Below, piece by piece: positions 15,360 through 23,829 of a DNA stretch of 27,240 nt. The DNA is taken from contig NZ_CAKROJ010000031.1 in assembly GCF_934372025.1 (NCBI RefSeq), positions 1 through 27,240 of the forward strand, written 5' to 3'. Made by a program: the position numbers and the translations under genes. Position 1 is the first letter of the stretch. Every line of letters begins with the position of its first letter. The stretch is from an uncultured Blautia sp. (lineage in GTDB: Bacteria > Bacillota > Clostridia > Lachnospirales > Lachnospiraceae). The notes below the pieces were generated by a model, which had not been told where the DNA came from, did no database searches, and saw nothing but the letters and a program-made list of their open reading frames with translations.

Positions 15360-16751
15360 TCAGTCTTTGCTGTAGATCAGATCCGCCTGTTTCTCATCAC
15401 CTGTAAGGATCTCCATACGGCTTTCGGTCGTAACAGATTCTGCCGGAAGATACAACGTAAATCCTCCGCAGTCAGTCGTTCCGTCATCCAGTATGACGTC
15501 ATTCGGAAATGCCTCATATATCTTATTTCCGTCTACTCTCACGTAGATTCTTGATTCTGTATCCAGATATTTATCCGATATCCGTCCACTGATCTTCAGG
15601 TTCATTCCCTGTGTCACAATTTCCAGATCTTTTACAGCCTTTCTGTCGTTTTTATCTTCTTTAACAGCGATCGTTCTTTCCGGAGCAGTCATTATCGGAG
15701 CACTTTTAGCCATCTCCGGCAGAAAACGCTCTGCTCTTTCCACAACAACCGTATCTGCTTCCATTGTATCCACATCCATAAGCTGATATGGGATTCCTCT
15801 GGAAAAATAGGCTTTTCCATATGCATCTGCCATAAATGGAAGCAGTGCATTTCCAAAAGAATCTCTGTACATAACAAGACTTCCTGTTTTTGCAGGATTC
15901 ACAGTCGTAACTCTCGGATCAAAATTGCTGCCAACCTCGCCCACATAAGCAAACGTAGTCTGGCGATCATAATAAATCTCATCCTCCGCTTCTGTCGCAA
16001 GAGGATATAACATCTCATCGAGATCTCCTATAAAATCTGTCTTTACTGTATAGTTCTCATCAGTATATGGCTCATGTTCTTTTTCAAGTGCTGCCATCAG
16101 AATATCTGATGCCATTGCTGCGCCCTTATTATTCCAGTGTGAATCTCTTTTGTGATATAAAACCTCATCCTCTTTGGCAAATGTTTCATAAAGATCCACA
16201 TAAGAAATATTCTCTTCCTGAAGGTATTTCTGAAGATTTATAAGATTTTTGTCATCAGAAACTTTGTAACTGTCATAATAAGGCATATTTGCATCATAAA
16301 GTGAATTTTTATTAGGTGCCACTGTAAACACAAACTGCACGCCTTTATCTGTCAGATATTCCTGCATCATAGACAGAATATGCGCAATGTTATAAAGGCT
16401 CCTGTCTTTCAGAAGTTCCTCTCCAAGATAATCCTGCAGAGAATCCTTATAATAAAGCCATCCGTCTGTTCCCTGTATTACGCCAGTCGCAGTGGAAGTT
16501 CCAAGGATTTTGCCATTAAGCAATGCATTGGCTGTAACCAGTTCGTTACGAAAAGCAAAATGATCCTGAAAATAATCTCCGGCTTCATTCAGCCACTGTA
16601 CATTAATTCCTTCTTCTGACCGGAACTGCGGAAATTCTGCAAGAGTCCTGTTTTCCGAAGAACTTTCCTGCTCTGTCACTGCCATTCCCACTAAAGGGAT
16701 CAGGCAGACTGTAAAAAATGCCGCTATATACAGCATTTGTAGTTTTTTCAT
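15360..16751 (-). CDS. DHHW-family (AlgJ/AlgX-like) acetyltransferase partner protein
   Basis: A 463-residue protein with one N-terminal signal or anchor segment (about 5-25), so it should act outside the membrane. DSHW (203-206 in KRDSHWNNKGA) gives the Asp-x-His pair, and Ser298 in MYRDSFGN is the likely nucleophile, as in the SGNH-like fold of AlgJ and AlgX, which complete O-acetylation of exported polysaccharide. The C-terminal 110 residues look like a small beta-domain. It lies 11 bases after the MBOAT gene, whose stop overlaps its ribosome-binding site AGGGGG, so the two are coupled. The MBOAT protein normally passes acyl groups across the membrane and the DHHW protein transfers them to the polymer. 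The acceptor here is unknown. Confidence 0.87.
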   Translation of the reverse strand: MKKLQMLYIAAFFTVCLIPLVGMAVTEQESSSENRTLAEFPQFRSEEGINVQWLNEAGDYFQDHFAFRNELVTANALLNGKILGTSTATGVIQGTDGWLYYKDSLQDYLGEELLKDRSLYNIAHILSMMQEYLTDKGVQFVFTVAPNKNSLYDANMPYYDSYKVSDDKNLINLQKYLQEENISYVDLYETFAKEDEVLYHKRDSHWNNKGAAMASDILMAALEKEHEPYTDENYTVKTDFIGDLDEMLYPLATEAEDEIYYDRQTTFAYVGEVGSNFDPRVTTVNPAKTGSLVMYRDSFGNALLPFMADAYGKAYFSRGIPYQLMDVDTMEADTVVVERAERFLPEMAKSAPIMTAPERTIAVKEDKNDRKAVKDLEIVTQGMNLKISGRISDKYLDTESRIYVRVDGNKIYEAFPNDVILDDGTTDCGGFTLYLPAESVTTESRMEILTGDEKQADLIYSKD

Positions 16752-16762
16752 ACCTGTTCCCC

Positions 16763-18157
16763 CTAAAAACGAAAATAAATAAACGGATTATAAGTTCCAC
16801 CGGCAAGGCTCAAAACGCAAAGCAAAAAGCCTGCCAGACTGAACATATAAGTCAGTCTGCTGTATGCTTCATTCCTGCTCAGAATTCTGTGAACCGGAGT
16901 AGCAGCGATCAGTGCACATACCAGTGTCAGCAGATAAACCGGTGTCAGCTGCTGCATTACCAGGCTCAGCGCACCTGCATTCATATGAAATCCGGTAAAC
17001 ATTCTGCGGACGATCATTGCACCCTGCGTCATGGTATCTGCCCGGAAGAAAACAAATCCCACACATACAACAAGAAGTGCATAAATGTGCTGCATTATGC
17101 TCTTCAGACGACCGCCTTTCTTCACGATGGAAGGAACATATTCTTCCAGCATCAGGAAAAATCCATGATACGCGCCCCAGAATAAAAAGTTCAGAGAAGC
17201 GCCATGCCAGATACCTGTTACCAGAAATACGATCATCTTATTAACAACTGTACGGAATTTTCCTTTTCTGTTTCCTCCTAACGGAATATACAAATATTCC
17301 CGAAACCATCCAGACAGAGAAATGTGCCATCTTCTCCAGAACTCCCGGATACTCGAAGAAACATAAGGATAATCGAAATTCTCCTTAAAATGGAAACCAA
17401 ACATTCTGCCAAGACCAAGCGCCATATCACTGTATCCGCTGAAATCAAAATAGATCTGAAGCATATAGGAAATCGCACCCAGCTATGCGCCTGCACCGGA
17501 AATCTGGACTGCGGCTGCACCAAAAATATTATCAGCCACCATTCCCATTGTGTTTGCAATGAGAACTTTCTTGGAGAGACCGGCAACAAAACGCCGGATA
17601 CCCTTTCCAACTTCGTCTGCTGTCTGTTTACGATTATTGATTTCAAGTTCCACATCATGATACTTGACGATCGGGCCGGCGATCAGCTGAGGAAAATATG
17701 AAATGTACAGAAGGACTTTTCCATAATTTTTCTGTGCCTCGACCGCCCCTCGATAAACATCGATTACATAAGATAATGCCTGAAACGTGAAAAATGAGAT
17801 TCCGATGGGCATCTTAACAGCAGGTACTGAAACACTCAGACCTGTACAGGAATTAAAAGTATCTGCCAGGAATCCCAGATATTTAAAGAAGATCAGCAAT
17901 CCGATATTCAATATCACCGTTGCTGTCATAAGCCATTTTTTATTATCAGGTGCCGCTTCTATCAGTCTTGCAAACAGATAGTTGCCAAAAGCAGACAGAA
18001 TCAGCAGTATTACATAGATTGGTTCACCGTATGCATAAAAAACCAGACTTGCAATCACAAGCAGGATATTTTTGGCCCGCATCCCAGGCAATATCAGATG
18101 CAGGCCAAAAACAACCGGTAAAAAAACACACAGGAACACCATTGAACTAAAAACCAT
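16763..18157 (-). pseudogene. MBOAT O-acyltransferase (AlgI/DltB/PatA-like), interrupted by in-frame UAG
   Basis: Would be a 464-residue multi-pass membrane acyltransferase. Both halves stay in one frame: codons 1-224 (MPIGISFFTFQALSYVIDVYRG, SYFPQLIAGPIVKY) and codons 226-464 (QIYFDFSGYSDMALGLG, EFWRRWHISLSGWFREYLY, GIWHGASLNFLFWGAYHG). Codon 225, at 17485-17483, is TAG, where the family has the Trp of a WLGAI-type motif; one G-to-A change explains it. The likely catalytic His (about 318) lies after the stop, so the truncated product should be inactive unless read through. A restart at the ATG of 17464 has no good ribosome-binding site. The rest shows no decay, so it is a recent mutation, sequencing error or suppressed stop. 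It is followed by the DHHW partner. Confidence 0.85.
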
Positions 18158-18180
18158 AGATGTCTCTACCTGTTCTTCAT

Positions 18181-18807
18181 TTATTTTGCGATTACTTCGA
18201 TGACCGTTTCCTTATGTGTCGCATTACTTATAAAAGTAACTACACGGAAATTTGTGTATTCAAGTTCATATTCCTGTCCGTCCCCGTAGCATCCCGGCAC
18301 AGCTGTTCTCTTCTTCGGCTTACCGATCAGTGCAAAGAGTGAAGCTGCACTTGAATGCTCTTTGGATACGCTGCGAAGGCGCTGTGTACGTTTCGCATCA
18401 TATCTTCCGTTTTTGGAATTGAAGCACCAGAAACTGCCTTTGGACACATAATCACCCTTTACCATACGGGCATTTTTATCAAAGCCATATTTCTGACCTT
18501 TAATGGTTTTGACAGAGAGGTAAGGTTCTCCCCATTTGCTTCCGCCCTGATAGGCAGCTCCGTTTTTACCAAAATAATATCTGTATGTAACAGTCTTTTT
18601 AGTCCTTTTATTTTTTACTTTGATACTCTTCCAGGTATTTTTTACTTTTTTACCTTTAGAATAATAGTAGTATTTACCTTTTTCCTTTTTGAGACCTTTT
18701 TTGACAGCAGCCTGTACTTCTGTAACCGAAGTCACACTTTCCATCACCGGAGTCTGCAAAAAGCACAGACACAATACTACTGCCAGTATTTTTATCCACT
18801 TTTTCAT
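18181..18807 (-). CDS. Secreted cell-wall-binding-repeat protein without transglutaminase domain
   Basis: A 208-residue exported protein. The signal peptide covers about 1-34, ending at VQAA. Residues 40-130 carry tyrosine-rich units (GKYYYYSKGKKVKNTWKSI, YRYYFGKNG, KGSFWCFNSKNGRY) like those in choline-binding-type wall anchors. The C-terminal 70 residues (RSVSKEHSSAASLFALIGKP ... GCYGDGQEYELEYTN) form a different domain I do not recognise, with no Cys-His-Asp triad of transglutaminase. The ribosome-binding site AGAGGGAG is good. It lies 18 bases after the third transglutaminase-like gene and 23 before the MBOAT gene. Confidence 0.75.
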   Translation of the reverse strand: MKKWIKILAVVLCLCFLQTPVMESVTSVTEVQAAVKKGLKKEKGKYYYYSKGKKVKNTWKSIKVKNKRTKKTVTYRYYFGKNGAAYQGGSKWGEPYLSVKTIKGQKYGFDKNARMVKGDYVSKGSFWCFNSKNGRYDAKRTQRLRSVSKEHSSAASLFALIGKPKKRTAVPGCYGDGQEYELEYTNFRVVTFISNATHKETVIEVIAK

Positions 18808-18825
18808 CGTATACTCCCTCTGTAA

Positions 18826-19641
18826 TTACAGATATAATTCACTTGTTTTCGCTGCTTTGTAAACAGATTTCAAAGCAGATGCTTTCTGTCCATATGTTTC
18901 AACATCTTTTCTGGAAGAGAAACGTGCACCGTTCGGATCATAAATATGCCAGCTGCCATCAGCAAGTTTGATTTCTACCCATGCATGCTCCTGCGCTTTC
19001 TTTGCATTAAATACTCTGCTTGTTCCCCAGCACACACGCACCGGAAGACCTGTCGCACGTTTTGCAAGTACTGCAAATGCAGATGCATGATAATAGCAGT
19101 TTCCTTTTTTCTTACTCATCATTTTGTAAGCACAGTCAGCAACCTTGTTTTTGTTGAACGTTTTGTTGTTCAGACCCATAACACGGCCGTATCCGTATTT
19201 TTTCGTATAAGTAAAAATTTTCTTAAGTGCGGCTTCTTTCTGTTCTGTTGTCAGAGCACCTGTACCGATTTTCAGACTCTTGATAATGGAATCTGTTTTT
19301 TTGATCAGCTGTGCGTTAACAGTCTGTGATTTACCTGTATATGCACCACTGCCATTAAAGTTCATTGCTTTGTATACAGTCTTGCCTTTGCTTTTTGTCT
19401 TGACTGTATACCATCCGGTTTTGCGCACTCCGTCAGAGCCGAGATAGTAGGTTTTTCCTTTGATCTTTTTGAGCTGATTCTGAACCTTTTTACCTTTTAC
19501 ATAATAACAATAACCATTTTTTTCTTTTACCCAGCCATTTTTCTGGGTAGCGGCTGATGCTGCCACAGGAAGCATTGCAGCTACAAGGCAGCTCAGAACC
19601 AGAGCCATCATTAAAAATCTCAGGTTTCTTTTCTTTTTCAT
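18826..19641 (-). CDS. Secreted transglutaminase-like protein with wall-binding repeats (copy 3)
   Basis: A 271-residue exported protein. The signal peptide ends near residue 30 (AASAA). Wall-binding-type repeats (NGYCYYVKGKKVQNQ, GKTYYLGSDGVRKTGW) occupy about 36-100. The transglutaminase-like (papain-fold) domain spans about 110-271, with the triad Cys181 (KGNCYYHA), His219 (EHAWVEI) and Asp235 (YDPNG). Such domains act as cysteine proteases, amidases or protein cross-linkers; which cannot be told here. It has its own promoter at 19673-19701 and may begin a sub-unit with the downstream secreted protein, MBOAT and DHHW genes. Confidence 0.85.
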   Translation of the reverse strand: MKKKRNLRFLMMALVLSCLVAAMLPVAASAATQKNGWVKEKNGYCYYVKGKKVQNQLKKIKGKTYYLGSDGVRKTGWYTVKTKSKGKTVYKAMNFNGSGAYTGKSQTVNAQLIKKTDSIIKSLKIGTGALTTEQKEAALKKIFTYTKKYGYGRVMGLNNKTFNKNKVADCAYKMMSKKKGNCYYHASAFAVLAKRATGLPVRVCWGTSRVFNAKKAQEHAWVEIKLADGSWHIYDPNGARFSSRKDVETYGQKASALKSVYKAAKTSELYL

Positions 19642-19672
19642 CTTTTTTTCGTTCCTTTCTTTTTTTCTTTTA

Positions 19673-19701
19673 ATTATATACTCGTCAAAACGCTATTTCA
19701 A
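19673..19701 (-). promoter_or_regulatory. Internal promoter before transglutaminase-like copy 3
   Basis: On the minus strand TTGAAA (19701-19696) and a perfect TATAAT (19678-19673) are 17 bases apart. It lies in the only long gap (118 bases) of the surface-gene run, so the genes from here to 14408 can be expressed separately from the upstream ones. Confidence 0.75.
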
Positions 19702-19759
19702 TAATATTTCACACCGTTCTTATAGCGGATATTATGTATGAAGGTCTCTCCGGAATTTC

Positions 19760-20548
19760 TCAGATTCCTTTTACATAGCGTCTGTTTGCTTTGTAATTTG
19801 GTCTGTTTTGCTTACCGCTGAGTTTGTAATCCATAGCATAATACCAGTTTGCTTTGCCAGTACTCTTACCCCAGTTCGGGTCATACACTTTTCCATTGAT
19901 TTCTGCCCAGCCATGTCCTCCTGAGGAGATCGCATAAGCTTTATATCCGACAGCATTCGCCATGTATGCAAACGCTGCACCAAACGCATAGCAGTTTCCT
20001 CTTCCTCTGAAAAACATTCTTTCTGCGTAATCAACATCCCATGTTCGACTATAATAAAATGTTCCGGTATCGCCATATCGGAAAGAAAGTGCCTTATTAT
20101 AGCAGGCTCTTAATTTCTGTGATTTTGTCATTTTATTATTTGTAATACCATCCACCACTTTGCTTGCATGAACCATAACTTTCAGCTTACGGAGCTTCTG
20201 TTTGTTATAGGAGGCACTGCCATCCTTTTTCAGAGTTATCCCGTTTACTTTCGTTGATGTCAGCATATAAGCGCTGGCGCCTTTTCCCTGTCGGAAGAAA
20301 TAATACTTCTTATTCACACATCTCCATCCGGTTCTCTGGATTCCCTTTGAAGTGAAATAGTATTTCTTACCATTGACTGTAACCAGACCTTTTACTTTCT
20401 TTCCATTTTTGTTGTAGTACGACACATCACCTTTTGAATTTGTCACAAAACTGTTGGTTTTGGCTGCTGCCTGCACACTGCACATTGAAAAAATCCCCAG
20501 GCAAAGTGTAAGAAGTGTCAATACTAAAATTTTTCTTTTCTTTTTCAT
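19760..20548 (-). CDS. Secreted transglutaminase-like protein with wall-binding repeats (copy 2)
   Basis: A 262-residue exported protein. The signal peptide runs to about residue 28 (SVQAAA). Tyrosine-rich repeats (GDVSYYNKNGKKVKG, GKKYYFTSKGIQRTGW) lie at about 38-95. The catalytic domain (about 120-262) shows Cys186 (GRGNCYAFG), His212 (GGHGWAEI) and Asp223 (VYDPNWG). AAGGAG before the ATG is strong. It lies 21 bases after copy 1. The catalytic cores are only moderately alike, so these are diverged paralogues rather than fresh duplicates. Confidence 0.85.
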   Translation of the reverse strand: MKKKRKILVLTLLTLCLGIFSMCSVQAAAKTNSFVTNSKGDVSYYNKNGKKVKGLVTVNGKKYYFTSKGIQRTGWRCVNKKYYFFRQGKGASAYMLTSTKVNGITLKKDGSASYNKQKLRKLKVMVHASKVVDGITNNKMTKSQKLRACYNKALSFRYGDTGTFYYSRTWDVDYAERMFFRGRGNCYAFGAAFAYMANAVGYKAYAISSGGHGWAEINGKVYDPNWGKSTGKANWYYAMDYKLSGKQNRPNYKANRRYVKGI

Positions 20549-20569
20549 ACGCTTTCTCCTTCCTTCTTT

Positions 20570-21520
20570 TTAGTATTTAAATAACACCTTTTTCTGAAGC
20601 ACATATGGTGCTGTAAATCCTGCTGAACCAAAACATCCGCCCCAGCCTGCAAAAGAGCCTTCCGGATCATAATGTCCTCCATCGATCATTACCCAGCAAT
20701 GTCTGGTATATCCGTCACTGGCCTGATCTCTGCTGCCAGGTACTCTGCCGCACATCAGATATGGTTTATATCCGATTTCTTTCGCCAGTGCAGCAAATGC
20801 ACATGCAAATCCATAGCAGTTTCCTTTTTTCAGAGTAAACATGCGATCTGCTGTTTCCAGATACCACTTCGATTTTCCGAGATTAGGATAATATGCCGTG
20901 GAATAGCTAAAGCCTCCGTTCCTTACCAGATAATCATAACTCACTCTTAATTTCTGTCTTTTTGACATTTTTCTTGTAGTTGTGGCCTTCAGAATAAGTT
21001 TTACTTCTGTTTTCAGATTCAGAGAAGATAATTTTGCGCGTCCCTTTCCGTCTGTTTTTATCCCCTGAACTGTCGCATTTTTTGAAATTCTGCCCTTTGA
21101 ATCCGCATAATATATATACGCTCCTACGCTGAACCATCCGGTTTTCTGCTGTCCGTTTTTGTTTACGTAATATGTATTTGCACCGACCTTGACAAATCTG
21201 GAATTCTTTCCTGCACACAAAATTCCTTTTCCGTTGAAAAGATATAACTTCGAACCGATTTTACATGATCCTGTGCATGCATAACCGTTTTTGTCAAAAT
21301 AATACTTATTACCTTTAATTGTTTTCCATGTTTTTTTTAATTTTTTCCCATTTTTATAATAACAGAATTTCCTGGGTGCCTCCTGGTAAAATCCGTTTTT
21401 CTTTGTTGCTTTCCTGCTTGTTGTCTGTGCAGCCAGCACATTCTGTGTCACAAACGACGTTTCTGACAAAAGTAACATAACCACCATGACAGCAAGTAAA
21501 AATCTTGCTTTTCTTTTCAT
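20570..21520 (-). CDS. Secreted transglutaminase-like protein with wall-binding repeats (copy 1)
   Basis: A 316-residue exported protein with a signal peptide to about residue 31. At least four tyrosine/glycine-rich repeats run from 43 to 147 (KFCYYKNGKKLKKTW, NKYYFDKNGYACTG, ANTYYVNKNGQQKTGW, AYIYYADSKGRI), more than in the other copies. The catalytic region (about 170-316) has Cys235 (KKGNCYGFACAF), His274 (TRHCWVMI) and Asp285 (HYDPEG). No sortase motif is present, so the repeats should hold it at the wall. It begins 19 bases after the MATE gene and is probably cotranscribed with it. Confidence 0.85.
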   Translation of the reverse strand: MKRKARFLLAVMVVMLLLSETSFVTQNVLAAQTTSRKATKKNGFYQEAPRKFCYYKNGKKLKKTWKTIKGNKYYFDKNGYACTGSCKIGSKLYLFNGKGILCAGKNSRFVKVGANTYYVNKNGQQKTGWFSVGAYIYYADSKGRISKNATVQGIKTDGKGRAKLSSLNLKTEVKLILKATTTRKMSKRQKLRVSYDYLVRNGGFSYSTAYYPNLGKSKWYLETADRMFTLKKGNCYGFACAFAALAKEIGYKPYLMCGRVPGSRDQASDGYTRHCWVMIDGGHYDPEGSFAGWGGCFGSAGFTAPYVLQKKVLFKY

Positions 21521-21539
21521 AATCTTCCTCTTTTCATAC

Positions 21540-22892
21540 TCAACAGTTACTCTTATACGCTGTTTTCTTCATTATATAGTAATAATACGGGATCAGTGGG
21601 ATCAATGCTGCGATCCACGCCATCGGATCAGCCAGACAGACTCCTGCAAATGTTGTCTTTCCTGCTACAAATACAACAATTGCAGTTCTGGCAACAAGTT
21701 CGAATACACCGCCCAGCATTGGCACCAGCCCGTATCCCATACCCTGCAGGGCATTTCGGAATACAAAAATGGTACTCAGGAACGGATATGCCCAGAACAC
21801 TGTACGGAAATATGTCACAGATACATCAATAACATCCGTCTGCGACGGGTTAATAAACAGGTAAGTAAAATACTTCCCGCCAAAATATACCAGAATCATC
21901 TCAATGGCACTCCAGACCAGAATCATGATCCAGGAATATTTAACTCCCAGTTTCACTCGATCCATACGTCCGGCACCACGGTTCTGACCGACATATGTTG
22001 CGATTGTTGCGCCCATGGAAACTGCCACCATTCCAATGACATTCTGAATCTTTCCTGCAGCGGAAAAACCTGCCATATAGGTGGCTCCGTAAATATTAAC
22101 TGCGCTCTGCACAATGATCGTTCCAATTGCCGTAATTGAAAACTGAAGCCCCATCGGAATTCCAAGGATCAGCAGTTTACTCATACTGCCTTTACGCAGT
22201 TCAAAGTTTTTCTTTTCCAGATGCAGTATCGGATATTTTTTCTTTATATAAACAAGACAGCATACTGCCGAAACTCCCTGCGCGATTACCGTCGCATACG
22301 CACAGCCTTCTACACCCATTCCCACAAAGCGGATCAGTACAATGTCGAGTACGACATTGATTCCTGCCGAAATGATCAGGAAATATAACGGAGACTTTGA
22401 ATCTCCCAGTGCACGGAGGACTGCTGCAAGTGTATTGTATGCAGCAGTGACAAGAAGACCGGCATATATGATTCCCATATAGCCGGCCACATCGCCCATC
22501 AATTCAGACGGTGAGTTCATAAGTCTGAGAATCGGTACATTCAGTACAAGAAAACCTGCTGTCATAGTTGCTGCAAATCCGACCATCAGGTAAACCGACA
22601 TTGCCACGAAATGCCGCATATCGTCATATTTTTTTGCACCAAACATCTGAGCAACAATTATTGCAAATCCACTGCTCAGGCCATTCAGCCATCCGGTTAC
22701 AAAAAACATCAGCGATCCGGTACTTCCTATCGCGGCAAGTGCATCTACTCCGATAAACTGTCCCGCAACAATAGAATCTACTATGTTATAAAACTGCTGA
22801 AAAATATTTCCAAGAAACATCGGTATCATAAACTGAATGATCAGTTTCACCGGATTTCCAACAGTCATATCATTTGTTTTCTGCTTACTCAA
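21540..22892 (-). CDS. MATE-family efflux transporter
   Basis: A 450-residue integral membrane protein with about twelve hydrophobic segments and two-fold MATE symmetry (IIQFMIPMFLGNIFQQFYNIVD; AAIGSTGSLMFFVTG; second half SKLLILGIPMGLQFSITAIG). It should exchange cations for a small molecule; substrate is unknown. A start at 22940 would overlap pyrD and lacks a ribosome-binding site, whereas TTG at 22892 is preceded at seven bases by AGAGG (22904-22900), so that start is preferred. It lies 31 bases after pyrD with no terminator between, so it can be read from the pyrF promoter. Confidence 0.9.
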   Translation of the reverse strand: MSKQKTNDMTVGNPVKLIIQFMIPMFLGNIFQQFYNIVDSIVAGQFIGVDALAAIGSTGSLMFFVTGWLNGLSSGFAIIVAQMFGAKKYDDMRHFVAMSVYLMVGFAATMTAGFLVLNVPILRLMNSPSELMGDVAGYMGIIYAGLLVTAAYNTLAAVLRALGDSKSPLYFLIISAGINVVLDIVLIRFVGMGVEGCAYATVIAQGVSAVCCLVYIKKKYPILHLEKKNFELRKGSMSKLLILGIPMGLQFSITAIGTIIVQSAVNIYGATYMAGFSAAGKIQNVIGMVAVSMGATIATYVGQNRGAGRMDRVKLGVKYSWIMILVWSAIEMILVYFGGKYFTYLFINPSQTDVIDVSVTYFRTVFWAYPFLSTIFVFRNALQGMGYGLVPMLGGVFELVARTAIVVFVAGKTTFAGVCLADPMAWIAALIPLIPYYYYIMKKTAYKSNC

Positions 22893-22923
22893 ATTATTTC
22901 CTCTATTCAATTGTAAAATCTGT

Positions 22924-23829
22924 TTATTTAACGATACCAATCAGCTGATTAATATCCTCAACCTTCTGCTGCTCCATAAATTTCTCAATTCCCTCTGCGA
23001 TCTCAACAGTTGCATAAGGATTAAAGAAATTTGCAGTTCCTACAGATACAGCAGTCGCGCCTGCCATGATAAATTCAAGTGCATCTTCTGCTGTTGCGAT
23101 TCCGCCCATACCAATGATCGGAAGCTTAACAGCCTGCGCCACCTGATATACCATACGTACTGCTACTGGTTTTACTGCCGGACCGGACATTCCACCGGTT
23201 TTGTTCGCCAGTGCAAAGGTTCTTCTGTAAATATCAATCTTCATACCGGTAAGAGTATTGATCAGTGAAAGAATATCCGCACCGCCGGCTTCCGCTGCTT
23301 TTGCCATCTCTGTTATGTCTGTAACATTCGGGCTGAGTTTCATAATGATCGGCTGTTTTGCGTATTTTTTTACTTCTTTTGTAATTGCTTCCAGTGCATG
23401 CGGATTCTGTCCAAAGGCAATTCCGCCTTCTTTTACATTCGGGCAGGACACATTAATTTCCAGCAGATCAACCGGCTCATCTGCCAGTCTTTCTACCACT
23501 TCGCAATAATCCTCTGTGCTTTTTCCACATACATTCACAATAATTTTTGTATCATACTGTTTCAGGAATGGAATGTCTCTTTTGCAAAAAAGATCAATTC
23601 CCGGATTCTGTAATCCGATCGCGTTCAGCATTCCACTCGCTGTTTCCGTTACTCTTGGTGTCGGATTTCCCGGCCACGGAATATTTGCAACGCCCTTGGT
23701 CACAACGCCGCCAAGTTTATTAAGATCCACAAATTCACTGTATTCTGCTCCTGAACCAAAGGTACCGGATGCGGTCATAACAGGATTCTTTAACTCAACT
23801 CCAGCAAGAGTTACTTTTGTATTGATCAT
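22924..23829 (-). CDS. pyrD: Dihydroorotate dehydrogenase B, catalytic subunit
   Basis: Oxidises dihydroorotate to orotate with FMN, partnered by PyrK so that NAD+ is the final acceptor (class 1B). The 301 residues show NPVMTASGTFGSG, AIGLQNPGIDLF, and the catalytic Cys129 in INVSCPNVKEGG, with Cys rather than Ser as in class 1. The C-terminal FMN-phosphate region includes IIGMGGIATAEDALEFIMAGA. Its ATG overlaps the pyrK stop by four bases, with GGAGG inside pyrK. Confidence 0.97.
   Translation of the reverse strand: MINTKVTLAGVELKNPVMTASGTFGSGAEYSEFVDLNKLGGVVTKGVANIPWPGNPTPRVTETASGMLNAIGLQNPGIDLFCKRDIPFLKQYDTKIIVNVCGKSTEDYCEVVERLADEPVDLLEINVSCPNVKEGGIAFGQNPHALEAITKEVKKYAKQPIIMKLSPNVTDITEMAKAAEAGGADILSLINTLTGMKIDIYRRTFALANKTGGMSGPAVKPVAVRMVYQVAQAVKLPIIGMGGIATAEDALEFIMAGATAVSVGTANFFNPYATVEIAEGIEKFMEQQKVEDINQLIGIVK

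Noticed and set aside
18820..18831. 12-base palindrome CTGTAATTACAG as an operator
   Set aside because: It overlaps the stop of copy 3 and the ribosome-binding site of the next gene, with no promoter nearby; isolated palindromes of this length occur by chance.
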